Notes: generated by a model not told the origin, from the letters alone. Positions 10,251 to 20,154 are shown, numbered from the stretch's first letter. The stretch is 64,000 nt of DNA from Solibacillus sp. FSL R7-0682 (GCF_038005985.1 NZ_JBBOUI010000001.1:701501-765500); one strand, 5' to 3'. Numbers and translations are program-made.

Positions 10251-10997
10251 ATGAAAAAGGCTTTGTCTTCACCGTTTTTCTTTGAGGCAGGACGACGGGC
10301 GGTTTTATTACTACATGGTTTTACAGGGAGCTCTGCGGATGTGCGCATGCTAGGTCGTTATTTAGAAAAGCATGGCTATACATCACTTGCCCCGCATTAT
10401 AAAGGACATGGTGTACCACCAGAGGAACTTATTGTCACGAATCCACATGATTGGTGGCAAGATGTGATAAATGGGTATAATCAATTAAAACAAGCAGGCT
10501 ATGAAGAAATTGCAGTGGCTGGCCTATCACTAGGCGGTGTTTTTTCATTAAAGCTTGCACTTGAACAGCCGGTGAAAGGTGTCGTCACAATGTGTTCACC
10601 TATGACAATGCGCACAACAGACACTATGTTTGAAGGTGTCATTGAATATGCTAAACAATACAAAAAACAACAAGGTAAAAGTGAACAGGAAATTGAATTA
10701 GAGATCAAAGCGATCAAACAGCAGGGAATGGCATCATTACCTGATTTGCAGCAGCTGATTCACGAAGTAAGACAGTCCATTGACTTACTTTATGCCCCGA
10801 TTTTAATTATCCAATCGCGTCATGATCAAGTCATTAACCCAGATTCTGCAAACATAATCTACAACAGCGTCGAATCTATTCAAAAAGAAATACGCTGGTT
10901 TGAACAATCCGGACATGTTATTACACTCGATAAAGAAAAAGATCAGCTTCATGAAGAAGTTCTCACGTTTTTAAATACGCTAGATTGGATAATCTAA
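10251..10997 (+). CDS. est: Carboxylesterase, Est30/YvaK family
   Basis: 248 residues, an alpha/beta hydrolase of the thermostable carboxylesterase Est30 type. The oxyanion loop is HGFTGSSAD (22-30). The catalytic triad is visible as Ser93 in GLSLGG, Asp192 in SRHDQV and His222 in GHVI, at nearly the same positions as the characterised family members. It hydrolyses short acyl esters; the physiological substrate is unknown. The gene sits 39 bp upstream of rnr in the same orientation, as in other Bacillales, and probably forms an operon with it. GGGGCGG precedes the ATG at a workable distance. Confidence 0.93.
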   Translation: MKKALSSPFFFEAGRRAVLLLHGFTGSSADVRMLGRYLEKHGYTSLAPHYKGHGVPPEELIVTNPHDWWQDVINGYNQLKQAGYEEIAVAGLSLGGVFSLKLALEQPVKGVVTMCSPMTMRTTDTMFEGVIEYAKQYKKQQGKSEQEIELEIKAIKQQGMASLPDLQQLIHEVRQSIDLLYAPILIIQSRHDQVINPDSANIIYNSVESIQKEIRWFEQSGHVITLDKEKDQLHEEVLTFLNTLDWII

Positions 10998-11036
10998 TGA
11001 AGTATATATTATTTTCTGTTCAAAGGAGGGAAAATT

Positions 11037-13448
11037 ATGACTCAAAACAATGATTTACAAAACCAAATCCTCGAATTTATGAGGGATGATGATTATAGAC
11101 CGATGACCGTATCTGAAATTGAAGGTGCGTTTGCATTAGAAGAAGCAGATGATTTCCGTGAACTTGTCAAAACGCTTGTTAAAATGGAAGCTCAAGGACA
11201 AATCGTGCGCTCACGTTCTAACCGTTATGGTTTACCAGAACGCATGAATTTATTACGTGGACGCTTTATCGGTAACGCAAAAGGCTTCGGCTTTGTAGCA
11301 CCGGAAGAAGAGGGCATGGACGATATTTTTATTCCATCTTACGAAACTAATGGCGCACTAAATGGCGATACCGTACTTGTTCGTATTTTAAAAGAATCTT
11401 CAGGTGACCGCCGTGAAGGTACGATTACAAAAATTGTGGAACGTAATAAAACAACTTTTGTCGGCACGTACCAAGCAAATCGCGGCTTTGGCTTCGTAGT
11501 TACCGATGACAAAAAGTTAAATATGGACATTTTCATAGCTAAGGATGATGCACTGGGAGCGGTAGATGGTCATAAAGTAGTAGCGGAAGTAACCCATTGG
11601 CCAGACGCATCAAAATCAGCGACAGGTGTCATTACAAAAATATTAGGGCACAAAAATGACCCAGGTGTGGACATTTTATCGATTCTTTATAAATACGATA
11701 TTCCACCAGAATTCCCACAAGAGGTTGTGCAAGCAGCAGCCGATGTACCAGATGAGATTGCAGAGGAAGATTTAGTTGGCCGCCGTGATTTACGTGATGA
11801 AGTAATCGTGACGATTGACGGCGCAGATGCCAAGGATTTAGATGACGCAGTTACAGTCGTGAAGTATGATGACGGTACTTACAAACTAGGTGTCCACATT
11901 GCAGATGTAAGTTATTATGTGACACAAGGTTCTGTATTAGATACGGAAGCTTATGAACGAGCGACATCTGTATATTTGACAGACCGTGTAATTCCAATGA
12001 TTCCACACCGTTTATCGAACGGGATTTGTTCATTAAATCCACAAGTAGATCGTCTAACATTGTCTTGTGAGATGATTATTGATGGTGCAGGGCACATCGT
12101 AAAGCATGAAATTTTCCAAAGTGTCATTAACACGACGGAGCGTATGACGTATACAGATGTGTATAAGATTTTAGAGCATCCTGACGAAAATCCAGAATTA
12201 ATGGAGCGCTACGAAAAGCTTGTGCCAATGTTCCAGAACATGGAGGAGCTTGCACAAATTTTACGTAATAAACGTATGGTGCGCGGGGCGATTGACTTTG
12301 ATTTTAAAGAATCCAAAGTGCTAGTTGATGAAGAAGGTTGGCCACAAGATATCGTCCTACGTGAACGTACAGTGGCAGAACGATTAATCGAGGAATTCAT
12401 GCTTGCAGCAAACGAAACAATCGCAGAGCATTTCCATTGGATGGAATTGCCGTTTTTATACCGTATTCACGAAGATCCAAAACCAGAGAAATTACAGCGT
12501 TTCTTCGAATTCGTTACGAATTTCGGGATTGTTATTAAAGGATCTGGCAACTCGGTTCATCCGAAGGCATTACAGGAAGTGATACAATCGATTGAGGGCT
12601 TACCAGAGGAGCCAGTTATTTCAACGATGTTATTACGTTCGATGCAGCAGGCAAAATATTACGCAGAGTCATTAGGACACTTCGGTTTATCGACGGAGTT
12701 TTATACACACTTCACATCACCAATTCGTCGTTACCCTGATTTAATTGTTCATCGATTAATTCGCACGTATTTAATTAATCAGGATACATCGAAGGAAACC
12801 GTTGTACAATGGGGCTCTGTGATGGATGAAATTGCAGATCATACATCTAACCGTGAACGTCGTGCAGTAGAAGCGGAGCGTGATACTGATGCACTGAAAA
12901 AAGCGCAGTATATGTCCGATAAAATTGGCGAAGAGTTTGTTGGCATTGTCTCATCGATTACGAACTTTGGTATTTTCGTTGAATTAGAAAATACAGTAGA
13001 AGGTCTAGTGCACATTTCGAATATGACCGATGATTACTACCGCTTTGAAGATCGTCATATGGTTATGATCGGCGAGCGTACAGGTCGTCAATTCCGTATC
13101 GGCGATGAGGTGAAAATCCGTGTCGCAAATGTTGTCATTGAAGAATCTTCTGTCGACTTCGAAATTGTCGATATGGTTTCAAATGCACGCCCATCGCGTC
13201 GCCAAACAGCAAAGGTAATCCATGCGGGACGTAAAGAAGGCCGTAGTGGGGACAAAGAGCGCATAGGTGAAAAACGTGACCGTAAAGCACGAGGCGGTAG
13301 CAAGGAGCGTCCAGCGAAGGAGAAAAAACGAAGCGGAAGCAGCGAGCGTGATCCCCGTGGACGTCGAAAAGACGGTAAAAAGAGCGACAAGCCGTTTTAT
13401 GAAGGCATCGCAAAAGGTAAAAAGAAAAAAAGCAAAAAGAAGAAATAA
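11037..13448 (+). CDS. rnr: Ribonuclease R
   Basis: 803 residues, a 3'-5' exoribonuclease able to degrade structured RNA and involved in tmRNA maturation and trans-translation quality control. Domain order: N-terminal winged helix (about 1-65), two cold-shock OB domains ([12 protein letters not shown], then [12 protein letters not shown]), the RNB catalytic domain with the metal-binding Asp cluster [30 protein letters not shown], an S1 domain ([21 protein letters not shown]), and a Lys/Arg-rich tail ending KKKKSKKKK. The tail is a long basic RNA-binding extension. AAAGGAGGG precedes the ATG. Neighbouring smpB and ssrA fit its role. Confidence 0.97.
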   Translation: MTQNNDLQNQILEFMRDDDYRPMTVSEIEGAFALEEADDFRELVKTLVKMEAQGQIVRSRSNRYGLPERMNLLRGRFIGNAKGFGFVAPEEEGMDDIFIPSYETNGALNGDTVLVRILKESSGDRREGTITKIVERNKTTFVGTYQANRGFGFVVTDDKKLNMDIFIAKDDALGAVDGHKVVAEVTHWPDASKSATGVITKILGHKNDPGVDILSILYKYDIPPEFPQEVVQAAADVPDEIAEEDLVGRRDLRDEVIVTIDGADAKDLDDAVTVVKYDDGTYKLGVHIADVSYYVTQGSVLDTEAYERATSVYLTDRVIPMIPHRLSNGICSLNPQVDRLTLSCEMIIDGAGHIVKHEIFQSVINTTERMTYTDVYKILEHPDENPELMERYEKLVPMFQNMEELAQILRNKRMVRGAIDFDFKESKVLVDEEGWPQDIVLRERTVAERLIEEFMLAANETIAEHFHWMELPFLYRIHEDPKPEKLQRFFEFVTNFGIVIKGSGNSVHPKALQEVIQSIEGLPEEPVISTMLLRSMQQAKYYAESLGHFGLSTEFYTHFTSPIRRYPDLIVHRLIRTYLINQDTSKETVVQWGSVMDEIADHTSNRERRAVEAERDTDALKKAQYMSDKIGEEFVGIVSSITNFGIFVELENTVEGLVHISNMTDDYYRFEDRHMVMIGERTGRQFRIGDEVKIRVANVVIEESSVDFEIVDMVSNARPSRRQTAKVIHAGRKEGRSGDKERIGEKRDRKARGGSKERPAKEKKRSGSSERDPRGRRKDGKKSDKPFYEGIAKGKKKKSKKKK

Positions 13449-13589
13449 TGTGTGAAGCTGTAGTCCATCTGCAGCTTCCTTGGTGGATAAAAAGGTATAA
13501 GTTTTTCATGGAAATCCACATAAGAAAAGACATCATTTCGCGCTATTTTGACGCGAAAGGTGTTTTTCTAATAAATCGAGGTGTTGAAG

Positions 13590-14057
13590 ATGGCAAAAGG
13601 TACAGGTAAGGTTTTAGCGCAAAACAAAAAAGCAAACCATGATTACTTTATTGAAGAAACGATAGAAGCAGGGATGGTGCTTACAGGAACCGAGATTAAA
13701 TCGATCCGTGATGCACGTGTGCAGCTGAAGGAGTCCTATGTAAGCATTCGCGATGGCGAAGCGTGGATTCGCAACATGCATATTTCTCCCTTTGATCAAG
13801 GAAATCGATACAATCATGATCCATTACGTGAGCGCAAATTGCTATTACATAAAAAGCAAATTAGTGAATTAATAGGCTCGGTAAAACGTGACGGCTATAC
13901 GATTGTCCCATTAAAAATCTATATTAAAGATGGCTATGCAAAGCTGTTAATCGGTCTTGCAAAGGGGAAGAAAGATTACGATAAACGTAATGATATGAAG
14001 AAAAAAGAAGCAAAACGTGACATGGAGCGCGCCTTCAAGGATCGTCAAAATTCATAA
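13590..14057 (+). CDS. smpB: SsrA-binding protein SmpB
   Basis: 155 residues, standard length. It binds tmRNA and delivers it to stalled ribosomes. Motifs: [38 protein letters not shown], and the Lys-rich C-terminal tail that folds into the ribosomal mRNA channel ([12 protein letters not shown]). An in-frame GTG nine bases upstream is possible, but CGAGGTG at 13577-13583 and the conserved [12 protein letters not shown] start favour the ATG at 13590. It is 141 bp after rnr and 690 bp before ssrA. Confidence 0.96.
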   Translation: MAKGTGKVLAQNKKANHDYFIEETIEAGMVLTGTEIKSIRDARVQLKESYVSIRDGEAWIRNMHISPFDQGNRYNHDPLRERKLLLHKKQISELIGSVKRDGYTIVPLKIYIKDGYAKLLIGLAKGKKDYDKRNDMKKKEAKRDMERAFKDRQNS

Positions 14058-14068
14058 GAAATGATGAG

Positions 14069-14100
14069 AACGAGTGTGTAATTGTGAACACTCGTTTTTG
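14069..14100 (+). terminator. Terminator after smpB
   Basis: AACGAGTGT pairs with ACACTCGTT, followed by TTTTG. Confidence 0.8.
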
Positions 14101-14214
14101 TTATTCAGGCAAAACTAACAAGATTTTTGTATTTTATACAATAAAAATGCAATAATGGGTGATTTTTCTAATTTCTTCGTGTAAAATTAAATGCGTGAAA
14201 GGGGTATATTGTTA

Positions 14215-14580
14215 ATGAACCATTTACGCCATTTGACAGTAGTAGATAAGATGGTGATTTTTATTGAAACAATATTACAAAACAATAATTGCTTAAAAGA
14301 GATAGAGGCGAATTTCTCGCATAATTACCCAAACTATGAGGTAATTTTTCACACATATATAGGACTAAGTGTTTCTGAATATATTAATCAGGCACGCATC
14401 ATGGAAGCAGAGAAATTGCTGGAGCATACAACCCTGGATTTCAAAGAAATTGCAACGAGAATAGGGATGAATGGCTACTTTGAATTTATGCAGCTATTTA
14501 AGCAGGTGAATGGCATTTCACCGAGCACGTATCGTAATCAATTGTTAAAGGATCTAAATCTAACTACAGAAGAGAAGTAA
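14215..14580 (+). CDS. Small AraC-type helix-turn-helix regulator
   Basis: 121 residues containing a single AraC/XylS DNA-binding domain with no sensor domain. The two helix-turn-helix units are seen as YEVIFHTYIGLSVSEYINQ plus ARIMEAEKLLEHTTLDFKEI, then ATRIGMNGYFEFMQLFKQVNGISPSTYRNQ, which is the family signature. It probably binds DNA constitutively or with a separate effector; targets are unknown. An upstream in-frame ATG at 14191 exists, but GAAAGGGG at 14197-14204 places the start at 14215. It lies alone between smpB and ssrA. Confidence 0.8.
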   Translation: MNHLRHLTVVDKMVIFIETILQNNNCLKEIEANFSHNYPNYEVIFHTYIGLSVSEYINQARIMEAEKLLEHTTLDFKEIATRIGMNGYFEFMQLFKQVNGISPSTYRNQLLKDLNLTTEEK

Positions 14581-14625
14581 GGAGATTTGGAGTAGCGCAT
14601 TTGTGTCATGATCTGAGTATATAAC

Positions 14626-14722
14626 TTGCGAGAATCACATTTTTATCATATACTTTAGTTATCAAGCCAGTGTATGCCTACTCATACGGTATACGTATAG
14701 AGCAAAGAAATTTGCTCTTTTC
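14626..14722 (+). promoter_or_regulatory. ssrA: Candidate ssrA promoter followed by a hairpin
   Basis: TTGCGA (14626-14631), 17 bp, TATACT (14649-14654) would start transcription near 14661, about 87 nt before mature tmRNA. Between them lies the hairpin AGAGCAAA-gaaa-TTTGCTCT followed by TTTT (14700-14722). It may end the upstream AraC-type gene, or be part of the leader that is trimmed off. Confidence 0.5.
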
Positions 14723-14747
14723 CGAACTTATCTCGGGTTTATAACTC

Positions 14748-15100
14748 GGGGACGTTACGGATTCGACAGGGGTGGTTCAAGCTCTGGTCGCGCGTCGGAG
14801 GTCTCGTCTTCGTCAACAACGGAAGTTATATAATAACTGGCAAACAACAAAACTTAGCTTTCGCAGCGTAAGCTCGTGAGCGCTCGGCCTCTGCATCGCC
14901 CATGTGCAGTACGTCGGGCCCAACTTTAGTGGGATACGATTGCTGGTACCACCTGAGTCAGCAATAAGAGATTTCCAGGTTAGCGATTCGGACGCCTGTT
15001 TGTCGGCATAAGAACTCGCGAATTGCAAGTAGACAAACTACACGCGTAGAAGCCGGCGTATTGGAGCTTCTGGACGTGGGTTCGACTCCCACCGTCTCCA
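14748..15100 (+). ncRNA. ssrA: Transfer-messenger RNA (tmRNA)
   Basis: 353 nt. The 5' end GGGGACGTTACGGATTCGAC and the 3' end (T-loop GGGTTCGACTCCC and CGTCTCC plus A) pair to form the tRNA-like acceptor; CCA is not encoded. The tag reading frame starts with GGC at 14839 and reads GKQQNLAFAA then TAA (14869-14871), so rescued proteins would get (A)GKQQNLAFAA, close to the known Bacillus-type tags. The tmRNA works with SmpB and RNase R encoded just upstream. Its 3' end is the attachment site of the islands that follow. This copy is the intact one, while those at 31532 and 46297 are only 3' fragments. Confidence 0.96.
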
Positions 15101-15102
15101 TA
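15071..15102 (+). repeat. attL of island E1: 32-bp ssrA 3' end
   Basis: A 32-bp stretch beginning TGGACGTGGGTTCG and ending GTCTCCATA is identical at 31532-31563. It covers the tmRNA T-loop and acceptor 3' side, the standard crossover region for tyrosine integrases that use ssrA. Confidence 0.9.
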
Positions 15103-15183
15103 CATACTTATCGTTATTTGTAGCGTTATATCAACGTTCAAATGGCGTACATAGCGTCTGACACAGTATAGTCGGACAACCAT

Positions 15184-15222
15184 CGACCTTCTTAACGAAT
15201 TAATCGTTAGGGAGGTTTTTTG
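15184..15222 (+). terminator. Terminator downstream of ssrA, overlapping the integrase ribosome site
   Basis: CCTTCTTAACGA pairs with TCGTTAGGGAGG (12 bp, two G-U), then TTTTTT. The GGGAGG in its 3' arm is also the only ribosome binding sequence for the integrase ATG at 15228. Confidence 0.75.
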
Positions 15223-15227
15223 CGTTT

Positions 15228-16199
15228 ATGAAAAGAACACGGAAACATGGCGCATTTGCTGTCGCTGAAAAATTCGATATTGAGATTAAAACGGTCGAGG
15301 ATAAACGCGATTCATTGACGTTACAGCAAGCGTTAAAGACGGTTTATCGTCAAATGGAAATCAGCGGCAATCGACCGAGAACAATCGAAAGCTATGCTTT
15401 TGCATGGAACGAATTTATTAAAGTTACTGGCGTTAAATACGTCGAGGATATTGATACGGATATGGTTTACGACTATTTGAACGAAATTGACGTATCAAAG
15501 GCGACTAAGCTCGTTCGCTTGAAATCGTTAAAGGCGATACTTAATCGTTTCTTTGATAATCGGTGGATTGAGATTCGCTTTTGGTCGAAGATTCAAATTA
15601 AAGTCGATAAGTCGATTAAAGGCGCTGCTAAAGAGAATGACGTTGAAGTCTTACTCTCGCTAATTGATCGCAGTACATTCGTTGGCTTTAGAGATACATG
15701 CGCAATTTTACTTATGTATCGGACAGGCATTCGTATTACAACGCTAGGCGAATTGAGAGAGCGGCATATCGACCTCGATAATAAAACGATTGATATGGAC
15801 GGAGCTGTTCTAAAGAATCGCGATACATTAAAATTGCCTATCGACGATCAGCTGGCGGATATGCTGCGAGTGTTAATCGAAAAGAACAAGCAAGTAAGGC
15901 GTAAATATAATACGCGCAATAGCTACGTCTTTTTATCGGCTAACGGTCAAGGCATTAATAATAGTCAATCGAGCAGCAACGCTATTTCGAAGTCATTAAC
16001 AAAGTATGCGAGAGAATTCGGATTAAAGAACGTCAATGCACACGCTTTACGCCGAGCCTTTGCCACTAATCTGTTAAATCAAGGCGCTAATGTCGCTTTA
16101 ATAAGTAAAGCACTCGGTCATAAATCGTTGGAGACTACGACAGTGTATCTCGATTTAGAAAAGGAATTTGTAGCGGAATCACTTCGCGAATATTTGTAA
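15228..16199 (+). CDS. Tyrosine recombinase (integrase) of island E1
   Basis: 323 residues, XerC/XerD-like. An N-terminal core-binding domain (LQQALKTVYRQMEISGNRPRT..YDYLNEI) is followed by the catalytic domain with Arg in RTGIRITTLGEL, the HxxR box HALRRAFATNLL, LGHKSLETT and the nucleophile Tyr in TVYLDL. It would recombine the ssrA end, next to which it lies. It lacks the arm-binding N-terminal domain seen in the integrases of E2 and E3, so E1 uses a different integrase lineage on the same site. Its SD (GGGAGG, 15210-15215) lies 12 bases upstream, inside the terminator hairpin. Confidence 0.9.
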   Translation: MKRTRKHGAFAVAEKFDIEIKTVEDKRDSLTLQQALKTVYRQMEISGNRPRTIESYAFAWNEFIKVTGVKYVEDIDTDMVYDYLNEIDVSKATKLVRLKSLKAILNRFFDNRWIEIRFWSKIQIKVDKSIKGAAKENDVEVLLSLIDRSTFVGFRDTCAILLMYRTGIRITTLGELRERHIDLDNKTIDMDGAVLKNRDTLKLPIDDQLADMLRVLIEKNKQVRRKYNTRNSYVFLSANGQGINNSQSSSNAISKSLTKYAREFGLKNVNAHALRRAFATNLLNQGANVALISKALGHKSLETTTVYLDLEKEFVAESLREYL

Positions 16200-16672
16200 A
16201 CGAAAAAAAGACGTTCCGGGTGCAACCGAAACGACTTCTTAAAACTTCATATCTACGCTAAAAATTGCCTAGCAGCATTTGCGTAACTCATAACTGAATA
16301 TGAGCGTTATATAGCCTTCATTTTACTCAAAAAAAAGTAAAGTGTCAAAGGTTAGCTTTGCTATTGTCTTTTTTAGCAAGCGCTCAAGACGAGCAGCCGT
16401 TAAGCGTCTTTAAAAAACACGTCAAGTTTGCCGAGCTAATGCAATAAATTCGGATATATCGCATATAAACGATTCCCTGTTATCGTAGCGACGAATAGCG
16501 AGCACGGCTTTATGGTGCGGTATGGTTTACTGGCTTACTACGGTAAGGGTAACTATGATCGAGCGCTTCATGCGCACATGCAGGACAGTAATTGCATGAG
16601 ATGATAGTGGAAGAAATTCCGATACGAACAGGGCAACGAGAAACCTCAAACGTCACATGACGCTAGAAATTG

Positions 16673-16733
16673 CGTATTTACCTTATGTCGCTTACTACGT
16701 TTATTTCGTGGTTTGCGACATAAGGTAAATACG
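16673..16733. repeat. Perfect 19-bp inverted repeat in a 760-bp gene-free stretch
   Basis: CGTATTTACCTTATGTCGC (16673-16691) and its exact complement (16715-16733) are separated by 23 bp. No T run follows, so it is not a simple terminator. It sits in the gene-free region 16200-16960 between the integrase and the DUF3102 gene; a replication origin, packaging site or structured RNA are possibilities. Elsewhere in this stretch a weaker hairpin (GACGTTCCGG with CCGAAACGAC, 16209-16238) follows the integrase, and I see nothing else. Confidence 0.85.
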
Positions 16734-16960
16734 TTTCAGCCGATTTCCTAAAGCGAGCGCCATTCTGCTAGATTGAGGGTGCGTTTGTCAAGCGAGAATC
16801 TACTAAAATACTAAATATATTTATATAAGTTGATTCGCAGTAACATCGTTTTACCTTACTAAACACGTCAAATTAGGCGCGTTACCATCGAAGTAGACGT
16901 ATTTATCATACGGACTTTAAAACGCCTCACAGGCGCTAATATAAAGGAGGATTGAACGGA

Positions 16961-18160
16961 ATGGAAAACGCAGTATCAACGCTATCTACCGATATACACG
17001 TAATCACCGCAGAAATAAACGCATATCAACGTGTAGCAGGCGAGGCGATATTCGAGATAGGTAAGCGTCTAAAGCACGTAAAGGAGAACGATTTGGCGCA
17101 CGGTGAGTTCGGAAAGTGGCTAGAGAGCGTTAATCTCCACGAAAGGCAAGCGCAACGGTTAATCCGAGTTGCAGAGGAGTTCGGTGTAAATACGACCACG
17201 TGGTCGGAATTGCCGTTTAGAACGCTATACGAAATCGCAACACTCCCAACAGAAGAACGCAATATCGAGCATGAACTAAAAAGTGGTGAAACGAAATTCC
17301 CAAAAGAGATGACGGTGAGGGAGTTGGCGGAAGTCAAAGCGGAACTCAAGCGAAAACAAGCAGAATTGGACGAGGCTAGACGAAGCGAACAAATCGCACT
17401 AACGCAGAACGAACGCTTATCGGACGAGTTAGCAACCGCAGTAAAGCCGGAAACAGTCGTAGTAGAAAAGGAAGTTGAGCGTAGCATCGAAGTAAACGGA
17501 ATTCGCGACGCCATCAAGTGCACGCCGGCCTTTACGGTAATTAGCGGACACCAGCGTCTACGTATCGCGAAGGATTTAGGATTATCGGAAGTACCGGTCG
17601 AAATTATCGATGTAGACGAGTGGGAGGCGGAGTATTTACTTATCGCTGAAAACGTAGAGCGACGAGGGCTAGCCGAGCAAGACCCGATTAAGAAAGGACG
17701 CATCGCTAAATTTATGGCGGAGTATTGGGATGTTAGGTTAGGGAGGGGTGGCGATAAGAAATCAACCGCCATTATGGCGAATGATAAAACCGTATCAGAT
17801 GTCGCTGAATTTATTGGGGAGTCAAAACGAGTTACAGAACGCCTCTTAAAACTAAACGAACTAATCCCGCAATTAAAACGCCTAGTATCGTCGGGAAAGC
17901 TAGGAACAACTAGCGCCGAGCAACTCGCCTATTTAACACCCGAAGTTCAAACGGCATTATACGATGCACTAGGCGAGGAAATCGGCGAGCGCACCGTAGC
18001 AGAGACGAAGCAATTGCGACAAGAAGCAGTCGGTAAGAGTGTAGACGATATTCAACGCATGCTCGACGCAGAAAAGAAAGCGAAGGAGCAGGCATTAGCA
18101 GAACGAGCAACAGCATTTCATAGAACAACCGCACACAATCCCGTCAACTGGCGAATCTAA
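16961..18160 (+). CDS. DUF3102/ParB-like DNA-binding protein, probably truncated by frameshift
   Basis: 399 residues. The N-terminal DUF3102-type domain ([40 protein letters not shown]) is followed by a charged coiled coil ([20 protein letters not shown]), then a ParB-like core ([40 protein letters not shown]) with a helix-turn-helix ([20 protein letters not shown]). It probably binds sites on the element for maintenance or regulation. The canonical N-terminal strand of ParB is missing. AAAGGAGG at 16943-16950 fits the ATG at 16961, not the TTG at 16952. The last dozen residues look frameshifted; the other frame continues past the stop. Confidence 0.7.
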   Translation: MENAVSTLSTDIHVITAEINAYQRVAGEAIFEIGKRLKHVKENDLAHGEFGKWLESVNLHERQAQRLIRVAEEFGVNTTTWSELPFRTLYEIATLPTEERNIEHELKSGETKFPKEMTVRELAEVKAELKRKQAELDEARRSEQIALTQNERLSDELATAVKPETVVVEKEVERSIEVNGIRDAIKCTPAFTVISGHQRLRIAKDLGLSEVPVEIIDVDEWEAEYLLIAENVERRGLAEQDPIKKGRIAKFMAEYWDVRLGRGGDKKSTAIMANDKTVSDVAEFIGESKRVTERLLKLNELIPQLKRLVSSGKLGTTSAEQLAYLTPEVQTALYDALGEEIGERTVAETKQLRQEAVGKSVDDIQRMLDAEKKAKEQALAERATAFHRTTAHNPVNWRI

Positions 18161-18293
18161 AACAGTCGATGAAATGACTGTCCGAGAGTTACGAGAAGTC
18201 AAAGCAGAGTTAAAGAAGGCTACGGAAAAAGCGGAGCAAGCGGAATCCGCCCGACAATTAGCCTTATCGCCATTTATTAATGTAATCAACTAG
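18096..18293 (+). pseudogene. Out-of-frame C-terminal continuation of the DUF3102/ParB-like gene
   Basis: In the +1 frame the DNA reads on through [17 protein letters not shown] and [19 protein letters not shown] to a stop at 18291-18293. MTVRELxEVKAELK repeats a motif found inside the main protein (about residue 115), so this is coding-derived sequence cut off by an indel near 18095-18120, or a partial internal duplication. Confidence 0.55.
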
Positions 18294-18887
18294 CGTATCA
18301 TGCACCGGAGCGCTGCCGTTCTTTATTTCTTTGAAGATATACGAAAGCAATTCGAGCCAGGAAATTCGTTCATCATACGGATTATTGGAGTTGAGGAATC
18401 GTATAACCTTTTTCAATTCTTTCATGCGATTATCGTCGAGTGTATTTGCGAGGTGTTTTTCTAAATACGGATTTATGAAATCGTAATCCATTAAACTAGC
18501 TTCGAGAAGTAGAGCGGTTGCTCGAGATGGCGTTACGTTGAGCGCATAGGCAAGCGTACATATATTTTCATAGTCAAACGCTTTAAACCGTATGCCGATC
18601 CTTTCGGTGTGAGAAGAAGTGGACATGCGTTGTATTGGCGGATTGTCTAGGTGGCCGATGTAGCTTGTATTTTGAAAACGAACGTTTCTTTTGAAGTATT
18701 GGGACAACTCATTGAGTACACGTTTCGAGTTTAAGCCATGTAGGCAAGCATCTTCGCAAATGTCTTTTATCGGTCGCGAAATGATGTAATTGATTCTGTA
18801 AATCGTGTCTTTTAATTCTATTAGAATAGTTGGGTGTATATCTCTTTTCTTATCGCTGCGGGACTTGCGCACTTCCCTATTCGTCAA
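18264..18887 (-). CDS. Hypothetical protein of island E1, minus strand
   Basis: 207 residues, starting at a TTG with GGAGGAG seven bases upstream. The N terminus is basic ([20 protein letters not shown]), followed by [20 protein letters not shown], a ribbon-helix-helix-like pattern, and a helical C terminus. It is soluble and has no enzyme motif. It may be a DNA-binding regulator or replication accessory, but I do not recognise the family. It converges with the DUF3102 gene; the 3' ends overlap slightly. Confidence 0.6.
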   Translation of the reverse strand: MTNREVRKSRSDKKRDIHPTILIELKDTIYRINYIISRPIKDICEDACLHGLNSKRVLNELSQYFKRNVRFQNTSYIGHLDNPPIQRMSTSSHTERIGIRFKAFDYENICTLAYALNVTPSRATALLLEASLMDYDFINPYLEKHLANTLDDNRMKELKKVIRFLNSNNPYDERISWLELLSYIFKEIKNGSAPVHDTLVDYINKWR

Positions 18888-19030
18888 TTTGTCTCCTCCA
18901 TCGTGATTTATGTTTATAACACTGTCATTCCGTTACTGCTTTAAGATACGACATCAGTGGGGGATATATGAATAGAATTTATAAAAATGGTTATGCTTTG
19001 TTTATAGCAATATAGCAAAGAGGTGTATTT

Positions 19031-19141
19031 GTGGAAAAGACGAAGAAAGAACGCGCTGCAGAAGAAGCACGTAAAATTATTGAGTATGCTCGAGAAAAAG
19101 GAATTCCGATGAAAAAGAAAAATCAAAAGAAAAAAGCGTAG
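19031..19141 (+). CDS. Small basic protein, 36 aa
   Basis: GTG start with AAAGAGG seven bases upstream. The sequence is all charged helix, with EERAAEEARKII-like spacing in the first half and a Lys-rich end (MKKKNQKKKA). Function unknown; possibly a nucleic-acid-binding peptide. It is followed directly by a terminator. Confidence 0.5.
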   Translation: MEKTKKERAAEEARKIIEYAREKGIPMKKKNQKKKA

Positions 19142-19168
19142 GGCTACGATGCCTTTACGCTTTTTTAC
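19131..19168. terminator. Bidirectional terminator between the small ORF and the XRE gene
   Basis: AAAAAAGCGTA pairs with TTACGCTTTTTT around a 14-nt loop, serving both converging genes. Confidence 0.75.
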
Positions 19169-19358
19169 TTTCTTTAAATTCTATAACTAATTCTAAGCCC
19201 AATTCTTCTGCAATCTTCTCCAAGTCCGCAACTGTATAACTCTCATTCTTCATCTTCTTAGACAAATTTGATTGAGTCGTCCCTATCTTATCGGCTAATT
19301 GTGTAGCTGTCATATCTCTTTCGACCAACAACATTTTAATCTTCTTTGTAATATTCAT
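19155..19358 (-). CDS. XRE-family helix-turn-helix repressor of island E1
   Basis: 67 residues forming a single Cro/C1-type domain (MTATQLADKIGTTQSNLSKK) with a short tail. AAAGGATG precedes the ATG. It faces the gene at 19495 across a promoter region full of palindromes that share the core TTCAT/ATGAA, the likely operators. It is the best candidate for the master repressor that keeps E1 silent; the small size and lack of a protease-sensitive domain suggest that relief comes from a helper or antirepressor and not from SOS cleavage (inference). Confidence 0.8.
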   Translation of the reverse strand: MNITKKIKMLLVERDMTATQLADKIGTTQSNLSKKMKNESYTVADLEKIAEELGLELVIEFKESKKA

Positions 19359-19394
19359 TTAAATCATCCTTTTTATGTAGTTGTTAATAATATA

Positions 19395-19458
19395 TCATAA
19401 TTTATGAATTTTATTCATTTTTTATGTTGACTTAGTTATAAATTTCATATAATATGAA
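19395..19458. promoter_or_regulatory. Operator cluster between divergent genes of E1
   Basis: Three dyads sit in 64 bp: TCATAATTTATGA (19395-19407), ATGAATTTTATTCAT (19404-19418) and TTCATATAATATGAA (19444-19458). The last contains a -10-like TATAAT (19448-19453), with TTGACT at 19427-19432 as a possible -35 at a short 15-bp spacing. The arrangement fits a repressor switch. Confidence 0.65.
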
Positions 19459-19494
19459 TTTAAGGAATAATTAATGAATGAGGAGGACTTACGA

Positions 19495-19746
19495 ATGGAT
19501 CAAAAAATTGAACACGTAGCACTTGATGAGGATTACGCAGTAACACTTGTAACAACGCAAATTATGGACGGTGTACAATTAATCGTATGTGAAGAGGAAC
19601 GTGAAGCAACGCTTATGATTAACGATCAAGACATTACATTAGTCTATACGGATGAACTGGCGTCTATTATTGGGAATTTAAGCGGCTTTACAGCGGAACA
19701 ACTCTTAATAGCTCTCGCACAGCAAGGCGATTTTAGAATTTCGTAG
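19495..19746 (+). CDS. Hypothetical early protein of island E1
   Basis: 83 residues, acidic, with no recognised family: MDQKIEHVALDEDYAVTLVT, then QLIVCEEEREATLMINDQD and a helical end. AGGAGG at 19480-19485 fits the ATG at 19495 better than the upstream ATG at 19474. It is the first gene to the right of the operator cluster, so it would be among the first expressed on derepression. A small antirepressor or inhibitor is possible, without direct support. Confidence 0.6.
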   Translation: MDQKIEHVALDEDYAVTLVTTQIMDGVQLIVCEEEREATLMINDQDITLVYTDELASIIGNLSGFTAEQLLIALAQQGDFRIS

Positions 19747-19794
19747 TAAAAATAGCGTGCTTTATTGGGGAACATGTAAAAGGAGGAATGAAAT

Positions 19795-20154
19795 ATGTGT
19801 CAATATCATTCGAAATTTAACGATTTTATAAGCGGATTAAATGAACAACGTGCATTATTAATTACACAAGTATCGCGATTGGATAAAAAGATTAGTAACT
19901 TATATCACGATTTAGAAGGCGTTGAGCCAACGGAAGAATTTGCGCTTAGTTTCGTTACACAATTACATGAAACACTAAGGAAGCGGCGCGTTATAAAAGA
20001 CGAAATGGCTCGATTAGATACGGTATTACGCCCTATTAGTAATATAGCTGGGGAAATTGAAATGTCGGTCAAGCAACGTAAAGTAGTAAGTAAACGATGG
20101 AAAAGAGATTTTAAAATGTCGCTAACATTAGAAGAAGTAATTTCGGAAAGATAA
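19795..20154 (+). CDS. Hypothetical coiled-coil protein
   Basis: 119 residues, mainly helical with heptad-like spacing (LITQVSRLDKKISNLYHDLE; LRKRRVIKDEMARLDTVLRP). No enzyme motif. AAAGGAGG sits 9 bases before the ATG. It is probably co-transcribed with the preceding gene (48-bp gap). It is followed by a short stretch with the motif GCGCCAAC three times (20176-20262). Confidence 0.55.
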   Translation: MCQYHSKFNDFISGLNEQRALLITQVSRLDKKISNLYHDLEGVEPTEEFALSFVTQLHETLRKRRVIKDEMARLDTVLRPISNIAGEIEMSVKQRKVVSKRWKRDFKMSLTLEEVISER

